Shown piece by piece: positions 49,893 to 55,156 of a DNA stretch of 55,156 bases. Both the position numbers and the translations under genes were made by a program. The stretch comes from Oxalobacteraceae bacterium (GTDB lineage: Bacteria > Pseudomonadota > Gammaproteobacteria > Burkholderiales > Burkholderiaceae_D), in the NCBI GenBank assembly GCA_021768485.1, contig JAIZVZ010000016.1, forward strand, positions 1 through 55,156, in the 5' to 3' direction. The notes below the pieces were generated by a model. It had not been told where the DNA came from. It worked only from the letters and a program-made list of their open reading frames with translations, and made no database searches. Every line of letters starts with the position of its first letter. The first letter of the stretch is position 1.

Positions 49893-50609
49893 TTACGGCA
49901 AGTCAGCCGCATTCATGCGGCGCAAGATCAGATCGGTGCGCCGCGCCAGGTAAGAGGTGCCGCGATGGGCATCGTAATAGCGCGGGTTCGGCAGCATCAC
50001 GGCCAGCCGCGCGGCCTGGGCGGCGCTGAGGCGGGAGGCACTGATGCCGTAGTAATGCTGGGCCGCCGCTTCGGCGCCGAAGATGCCGCTGCCGAACTCG
50101 ACCACGTTCAGATAGATCTCGAAAATTCTTTCCTTGTCCATCCAGAATTCGAGCATATACGTAATGATCAATTCCTGGCCTTTGCGCAGATAGCTGCGCG
50201 AACCCGACAGGAACAGATTCTTGGCGAGTTGCTGCGTAATCGTCGAGCCGCCGGCCACCACCTTGCCTTTCTTGGCATTCTTCAGATAGGCTTTTTGCAG
50301 CGCATTCCAGTCGACGCCGTCGTGGTCGGTGAAATTGGCGTCCTCCGACGAGATGATGGCGCGTTTGAGGTTGTTCGAGATGCGGTCGTAGTCGACCCAT
50401 TTTTGCTGCAGCTTGGCATTCGGGTTCTTTTCCCGCAGCGCCGCCAGCTGTACATGCATGAAGCTCGTCATGCCGGGGTCATGCTCGACCCACCAGCCGA
50501 TTTGCACGAAAAAATACGCTTCCAGCGCCACCACCATCAAACAGGCGATCAGCAGAAGGCGCTTTATCCAGAAGCCGAGACCGCTGCGTTTTACTGTGTT
50601 TGCTCTCAT
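49893..50609 (-). CDS. mtgA: Monofunctional peptidoglycan glycosyltransferase
   Basis: MtgA polymerises glycan strands from lipid II without a transpeptidase domain. The 238-residue protein has one membrane anchor (about residues 15-38) and the GT51 domain with SSEDANFTDHDGVDW around the catalytic glutamate, GGSTITQQLAKNLFL, and EFWMDKERIFEIYLNVVEFG. The ATG at 50609 is chosen because the open frame upstream overlaps aroE. It is the last gene of the run that begins with ubiC. Confidence 0.95.
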   Translation of the reverse strand: MRANTVKRSGLGFWIKRLLLIACLMVVALEAYFFVQIGWWVEHDPGMTSFMHVQLAALREKNPNAKLQQKWVDYDRISNNLKRAIISSEDANFTDHDGVDWNALQKAYLKNAKKGKVVAGGSTITQQLAKNLFLSGSRSYLRKGQELIITYMLEFWMDKERIFEIYLNVVEFGSGIFGAEAAAQHYYGISASRLSAAQAARLAVMLPNPRYYDAHRGTSYLARRTDLILRRMNAADLP

Positions 50610-50637
50610 GCCGATGCCAGTGCCTTTATTTCTTATT

Positions 50638-51489
50638 TTAGGAAGACGATGCCGGGGCCTGGCCCAGCGCCGCGCGCAACTCGTCAAGCACGGCGCCGGT
50701 TGCCGGACGCACCCCGTGCCAGACGAAAAATGCCTCTGCCGCCTGTTCCACCAGCATGCCGCAACCGTCGCGCGCAGCCGCGCCGTGCAGCCGCGCCAGC
50801 CGCATGAAGGCGGTCGGCTCGGCGCCGTACATCATGTCCAGCGCCAGCGTATTGGAGCTGAACAGCGCCGGTGCCAGCGGCGGCACTTCGCCGTTCAGGC
50901 TGGCCGAGGTGGCATTGACGATCACGTCGAAGCAGCCTTCGAGCGCCGTCAGCGCGCAGGCCTGCAGGCGGCCGGCGGCCTGCCCGGCAAATTGCCGCGC
51001 CAGTGCTTCGGCATTGGCGGCGGTGCGGTTGGCGATGGTCAGCGAGCGCGGCGCGGCATCGAGCAGCGGCAGCAGGGCGCCGCGGGCGGCGCCGCCGGCG
51101 CCGAGCAGCAGCACGCGCTTGCCGGCCAGCCTGATGCCGGCATTGCCCTCGATGTCGGCCACCAGGCCGGCGCCATCGGTATTGTCGGCGGCGATGCGGC
51201 CGTCGCTAAAACTGAGCGTGTTGACGGCGCCGGCGGCCAGCGCGCGCGCCGTATGTTCGTGCGCCAGGGCGAAGGCGTCGAGCTTGAAGGGGACGGTGAC
51301 ATTGGCGCCGCGCCCGCCCTCAAGGATGAAGGCACGCACGTTATCGGCAAAGCCGTCCAGCGGCGCCAGCCGCGTCTCGTAACTGAGGGCGAGGCCGGTC
51401 TGGCGCGCAAAGCGGGCGTGGATGAAGGGCGATCTGCTGTGCGCGACCGGATTGCCGATCACGACATATTGTGCGGCTGTGTGCGTCAT
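50638..51489 (-). CDS. aroE: Shikimate dehydrogenase
   Basis: AroE reduces 3-dehydroshikimate with NADPH in aromatic amino acid synthesis. The 283-residue protein has the substrate motif [17 protein letters not shown], the catalytic lysine in GANVTVPFK, the NADP-binding loop [13 protein letters not shown], and [10 protein letters not shown]. Its ATG overlaps the stop of the TonB-like gene. It ends 28 bases before mtgA. Confidence 0.96.
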   Translation of the reverse strand: MTHTAAQYVVIGNPVAHSRSPFIHARFARQTGLALSYETRLAPLDGFADNVRAFILEGGRGANVTVPFKLDAFALAHEHTARALAAGAVNTLSFSDGRIAADNTDGAGLVADIEGNAGIRLAGKRVLLLGAGGAARGALLPLLDAAPRSLTIANRTAANAEALARQFAGQAAGRLQACALTALEGCFDVIVNATSASLNGEVPPLAPALFSSNTLALDMMYGAEPTAFMRLARLHGAAARDGCGMLVEQAAEAFFVWHGVRPATGAVLDELRAALGQAPASSS

Positions 51490-52379
51490 GGGTTATTGCC
51501 TCCGCGTAGCTCGGTCTGCATGCCTTGTTCTCGCGTGAATTTGAAACGGGTAATGATGATCCAGACATCGCTCTTGCCGGACGAGCGCATGTTTTCCGGG
51601 AAGCGTCCGAATGGCGCAGCCTTGTGCACGATGTCGAGTGCCGCCCGGTCCAGGGCCGGATTGCCGGAACTGATTTCGATGCGCGGTCCGCCTTCGCGCA
51701 TGTAGATCGAGCCATCCTGGAAGATCGGGATGTTGACCGTCATCTCGCCATATAATTTTTGCTCTCCCTGATGCGGGAATTTGCGGGTGCCGATTTCCTC
51801 GATGTGTTTTTGCAGCGCGTTGTAATACATCGCGTAGCCGACCGCCTTGGTGCTCGGCGAAATATAGGTCTTGCGCGGGCGTTTGTTCTGGTCGCTGATG
51901 GTGCGTGCGATTTCGGCCGCCTGGCGGGCTATGGCCTGCTGGCTGTCGTAGCTCTCGTTGCCATCGGTTTGCTGGGTGCGCGGATCGAGCTTGCGCTTGT
52001 CGGTGGCCGGCGTCGTGCGGACCGGCGTTTCCTTCATCTGCGCCAGCAGGTTTTTCTGTACCTCTTCGAGGTCGGCGATGCGCTGGCGCGCGGCCCTGAT
52101 GCTGTCGCCGTCTTCGGTCTTGCGCATGTCCGGCAGCGGCGACTTGGCGCGTCCGCTGTCGGCATCGCCGCCGCCGTCGAGGTTGGCCTGGGCCAGCGCC
52201 TCTGCCTTCAGCGGTGCGCGGTCGTGCTTGGCATTGACCAGCACCACTTCGAGCGTCGGGTCGGTCGGCCGCAGCGCGCTTGGCGGCGGCGCCACAAAAT
52301 GAATTGCCAGAAGCACCGCATGCACCAACACGGAAGCGCCAAAGGCAAGTGACAGGGTATGTGTTTTAAGGTAGTTCAC
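51486..52379 (-). CDS. TonB-like protein with C-terminal TonB domain
   Basis: The 297-residue product has a membrane anchor at about residues 8-30, a charged linker with Pro-, Lys- and Gln-rich stretches (about 35-170), and a C-terminal region ([13 protein letters not shown] and [20 protein letters not shown]) that fits the TonB C-terminal fold. No exbB or exbD gene is near, so a housekeeping or envelope role other than siderophore uptake is possible. The GTG at 52379 is the start. Its stop overlaps aroE. Confidence 0.82.
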   Translation of the reverse strand: MNYLKTHTLSLAFGASVLVHAVLLAIHFVAPPPSALRPTDPTLEVVLVNAKHDRAPLKAEALAQANLDGGGDADSGRAKSPLPDMRKTEDGDSIRAARQRIADLEEVQKNLLAQMKETPVRTTPATDKRKLDPRTQQTDGNESYDSQQAIARQAAEIARTISDQNKRPRKTYISPSTKAVGYAMYYNALQKHIEEIGTRKFPHQGEQKLYGEMTVNIPIFQDGSIYMREGGPRIEISSGNPALDRAALDIVHKAAPFGRFPENMRSSGKSDVWIIITRFKFTREQGMQTELRGGNNP

Positions 52380-52451
52380 GCCAGGTCCGCAATGTGCACC
52401 GAATTTTCAGGTTGACAGAATTTTACGACAAAGAGCGGCCCTGACGCACTC

Positions 52452-54566
52452 TTATTGTGCGGCGCCGTCCGCCGCTTCGCTCTGCGGCGGCGCCTCGACA
52501 CCGCCATCCTGGGCGTCGGGCGGCGTCTCGCCGGCGCCGTCGGCCCCGGCATTTACGTCGGCGCCGTCGACCGCCAGCTGCTCGCCGTCGAAGACTTCCT
52601 CGCCCTCGTCGTCGCCAAGCTCGGCCAGTGCCGCCGCATCGCCTGCGCTGGCAGGAATTTCGAGCAAGCGCGCCTCGACCGTCAGATCGACCTCATCCCA
52701 GCGCAGCAGATCGAGCTTGACCTGAGCGCCGCGCGCCGCCGGCGGCATGCCGGGCAGGCGAACGATCAGCGGCAGATCCACCAGGCGCAGCACCTCGTCC
52801 TTCAAGACCACGGCCTCGACCTGACGGGCCTGCTCCTGGGCCAGCCAGCGCAGGCACCAGTAGCGTTCCATCGTGCTCTGGAAATCCGCATAGGCGGCAT
52901 AGGCGGCGTCGAAAGCCGAAACGATGGCAAACAGGGCGGCGTCGCGCGGCTTGAACGGCGCCACCAGTGGCGCCGTGACGCCGTGTTCGATGCAGGCGAT
53001 GATTTGCCACTGATTGACGAGGTCGGTGTAGCGGCGCAGCGGTGAGGTGCTCCAGGCGTATTGATCGACGCCCAGGCCCTGATGCGGGGCGGCGTGGGTG
53101 ACCATGCGCACCTGCATTTTGGCGGCCCAGCCACCGGCACCGTTGCCGCCGCCTTGGCTGCGGTAAATCCCCGGCACGCCGTGCTCGTGCATGAATTTGC
53201 CCCAGGTGCTGTTGGCGAAAATCATCAGCTCGGCGACGATCTTGTCGAGCGGCGCGCCGCGCTTGCGCCGCGCGACCGTCACCACATCGTCGTCGACGTA
53301 GAAATTGAAATCGATGCGGTTGTTCTGTTCCGGCTTGAGGCCGAAACTTTCGCGTTTTTGCATGCGGCCGCGCTCGAGCACCTGTGCCCATTGCCACAGA
53401 AGGGCGATGTCGTTCTTGTGCGGATAGTCGCCGGCGCCGCTGGCCAGGGTTTCCTCGTTGATCAGATGGTCGAGTTCGTTGTGGCGCAGATTGCTGGCCA
53501 TCGGCACTGCTTCAACCCGGCTTTCGGTCGAGATCACCGACCAGTCCTGCGGATTGAGGGTGGCGTACAGAGACAGCGCAGGGCGGGTCTGGCCGGCGCC
53601 GAGCGTGAAGGCATCGACCAGTTCATCGGGCAGCATGGTGATTTTATCGCCGGGCATATACACGGTCGACATCCGTTCGCGCGCCAGGCGGTCGATGGCA
53701 TCGTCGGGGCGGATGCCCAGCGCCGGCGCGGCGATGTGGATGCCGACCCGGACCGTGCCGTCGGCCCGGGTGACGACCGAAAACGCATCGTCGATCTCAG
53801 TGGTGGTGACGTCGTCGATCGAAAATGCGGCGACCTCGGCCACCGGCAAGTCGGTCGGCATTTTCGGGATTGCGATCGGGGCAAAGCCGCTGCCTTTCGG
53901 GAAATGCTCGAACAGGAATTTCGACATGTGCAATTGCTTGGCCGAGGCGACGCCGCCGACCGCCAGCATCAGGCGCGGCGCACTGGTATGCAATTGTTCG
54001 CAGGCGGCCTCAAACGCCTTGTATTCGATGCTGTTCTTGTCCGGCTTGAACAACAGCTGCAGCGCCAGCGCTTGCATGGCCGGCGGCAGCGTGTTGGCCT
54101 TCAGTTGTTCGACATAGCCGGCCTGGATCAGGGCCTGCTGCTTTTTCTTTTCGATGCCGGCCAGCGCCGCCTTCAGCGATGCTTCCGGTGCCGCCTTGTA
54201 GCGGCCGCGGCCTTTTTTGTAAAAATAGACTGGCGCGAAATGCAGCTTCAATAACAGACCGGCGGCTTCGGCCGGCAGGGCCGGGTGGCCGAAGTACTCC
54301 TGGCCCAGTTCGGCAAAGCCGAATTCCTCCTGACCCGCCACTTCCCACAGAAAGTCGAGATCGATTTCCTCGGCGATGGCCTGCGCCTGCGCCAGCAATT
54401 CGGCCGGCGTCGGCGCCCCGTATTGCAGCAGCACATCGCGGGCCTTGACCTTGCTGCGTTTGCCGCTGGCCAGTTCGACCTGGAACGCTTCGCCGGCTTG
54501 CGACAGGATGCTGCCGACCTTGAAATCGCCCGATTCTTCAAAAAATACATTCATTGCGTGATCCAT
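52452..54566 (-). CDS. RNB domain ribonuclease (RNase II type)
   Basis: The product of 704 residues has a cold-shock-like N-terminal region and an RNB exonuclease domain. The active-site stretch SIDDVTTTEIDDAFSV gives Asp251, Glu257, Asp259 and Asp260; the second position is Asp in E. coli RNase II. TSPLRRYTDLVNQWQ is the conserved RNA-path segment. A C-terminal tail of about 70 residues is rich in Asp, Glu, Ala and Gly and looks disordered. The ATG at 54554 (MNVFFEESGDFKVG) is an equally likely start. It follows ubiC by 25 bases. Confidence 0.88.
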   Translation of the reverse strand: MDHAMNVFFEESGDFKVGSILSQAGEAFQVELASGKRSKVKARDVLLQYGAPTPAELLAQAQAIAEEIDLDFLWEVAGQEEFGFAELGQEYFGHPALPAEAAGLLLKLHFAPVYFYKKGRGRYKAAPEASLKAALAGIEKKKQQALIQAGYVEQLKANTLPPAMQALALQLLFKPDKNSIEYKAFEAACEQLHTSAPRLMLAVGGVASAKQLHMSKFLFEHFPKGSGFAPIAIPKMPTDLPVAEVAAFSIDDVTTTEIDDAFSVVTRADGTVRVGIHIAAPALGIRPDDAIDRLARERMSTVYMPGDKITMLPDELVDAFTLGAGQTRPALSLYATLNPQDWSVISTESRVEAVPMASNLRHNELDHLINEETLASGAGDYPHKNDIALLWQWAQVLERGRMQKRESFGLKPEQNNRIDFNFYVDDDVVTVARRKRGAPLDKIVAELMIFANSTWGKFMHEHGVPGIYRSQGGGNGAGGWAAKMQVRMVTHAAPHQGLGVDQYAWSTSPLRRYTDLVNQWQIIACIEHGVTAPLVAPFKPRDAALFAIVSAFDAAYAAYADFQSTMERYWCLRWLAQEQARQVEAVVLKDEVLRLVDLPLIVRLPGMPPAARGAQVKLDLLRWDEVDLTVEARLLEIPASAGDAAALAELGDDEGEEVFDGEQLAVDGADVNAGADGAGETPPDAQDGGVEAPPQSEAADGAAQ

Positions 54567-54591
54567 TAATTTATCTTTTATTATTTAGTTA

Positions 54592-55156
54592 TTATTTCTG
54601 CGAGCTGTTCTGCCGCTGCAGGTTCAGCGCTTCTATGCCGGGCAAGAACACTTCGGTCACCAGCAGCAAGCCCTGTCGGCGTCGATACAGGCAGCGGCGC
54701 GCCAGCAGCGCGCCATCATGGCCGTCGCCGCAGCCAAATTCGCGGCCGACGGCGGCGCGCGCGCGCTGCGCCAGCGGGTGGCTCGGTGCCAGACGCGCAA
54801 ACTGCAGCGCGCCGCGCACCACTCGCGGGTCGCCGAACAGGGTGCTGCCCAGCGAACGTTCGCCGAGGCCGCCGAACAAGGGCCAGTCGCTGCTGGTGGC
54901 CGACAGCGGCACCACCGTGTGCGCGAAAATCATCGGCCGCTGGTCGCACAGCAGCAGCACTTCGCGCTCCCAGACCTGGCGCTGGCGCGGCAAGCCGATC
55001 AGCGCTGCCTCGTCGCGCAGACAGGGGCTGCGTCTTTGATGCAGGCGCCGGACCCGAAACTGCGTGCTGTGGGCCATCAGCCGCGCCGTCAGCGAGCCAT
55101 CGGCAGTCAGCCACTGGCGCAGCGCGGCGCCGGCATGCACGCGGCCAAGGTGCGGG
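54592..55156 (-). CDS. ubiC: Chorismate lyase, 5' end outside window
   Basis: UbiC converts chorismate to 4-hydroxybenzoate, the first step of ubiquinone ring synthesis. The visible 187 codons contain WLTADGSLTARL near the N-terminus, then VWEREVLLLCDQRPMIFAHT, and ERSLGSTLFGDPRVVRG, which carries the conserved glycine loop, and EVFLPG near the end. The frame stays open to the window edge, so the start is not seen; the ATG at 55140 is a possible start. Together with ispB in this window it feeds ubiquinone synthesis. Confidence 0.9.
   Translation of the reverse strand, partial: PHLGRVHAGAALRQWLTADGSLTARLMAHSTQFRVRRLHQRRSPCLRDEAALIGLPRQRQVWEREVLLLCDQRPMIFAHTVVPLSATSSDWPLFGGLGERSLGSTLFGDPRVVRGALQFARLAPSHPLAQRARAAVGREFGCGDGHDGALLARRCLYRRRQGLLLVTEVFLPGIEALNLQRQNSSQK

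Overview
The window is a GC-rich chromosomal segment of a betaproteobacterium, most likely a member of Burkholderiales close to Oxalobacteraceae. This is inferred from gene order and protein style, not from a database search. It is almost entirely core genome. I see no insertion sequence, prophage, CRISPR array, tRNA or rRNA.

Layout. At 1-181 is the 3' end of the RNase P RNA gene rnpB. A long non-coding gap follows, with a 14-bp tandem repeat and then a promoter overlapped by four 10-bp-phased MraZ boxes. From 1049 to 18506 runs the complete division and cell wall (dcw) cluster: mraZ, rsmH, ftsL, ftsI, murE, murF, mraY, murD, ftsW, murG, murC, ddlB, ftsQ, ftsA, ftsZ. Most genes are joined by ATGA-type overlaps. 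Downstream on the same strand are a Prx5-type peroxiredoxin and lpxC. Next come a divergent dciA-like gene and an M23 peptidase, then secA. Three exported-protein genes on the minus strand follow: a Sel1-repeat protein, a DUF2807 protein and a 67-residue protein. argJ, a DUF815 ATPase, mutT and dadA are on the plus strand. The minus-strand run pilB-pilC-pilD-coaE-zapD-yacG matches the classical arrangement near mutT in other proteobacteria. Then come ispB with a CorC/HlyC-type gene on the minus strand, rplU-rpmA-obgE-proB on the plus strand, and rppH with a CNP1-like gene on the minus strand. proS and a lytic transglycosylase gene face a rubredoxin gene and a FimL/ChpA-N-terminal-like gene. 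hemL faces a minus-strand run of ubiC (cut by the window edge), an RNase II-type gene, a TonB-like gene, aroE and mtgA.

How the genes work together. The first third builds the peptidoglycan precursor (MurC-F, Ddl, MraY, MurG) and the septal machine (FtsA, Z, Q, L, W, I). ZapD, MtgA, the M23 peptidase and the lytic transglycosylase, elsewhere in the window, act on the same wall or ring. PilB, PilC and PilD form a type IV pilus assembly core. The FimL-like protein probably regulates pili, but no other chemosensory gene is present.

The most unusual signal is between murG and murC. The first 12 codons of murC occur three times. The first two copies continue into short basic tails of 42 and 38 codons in total, each ending in a TGA that overlaps the next ATG. 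This makes a chain murG - mini-ORF - mini-ORF - murC coupled by ATGA junctions, with an 18-bp perfect GC palindrome in each mini-ORF. A second window-wide pattern is the frequency of short (8-14 bp) tandem duplications in gene gaps and at gene ends.
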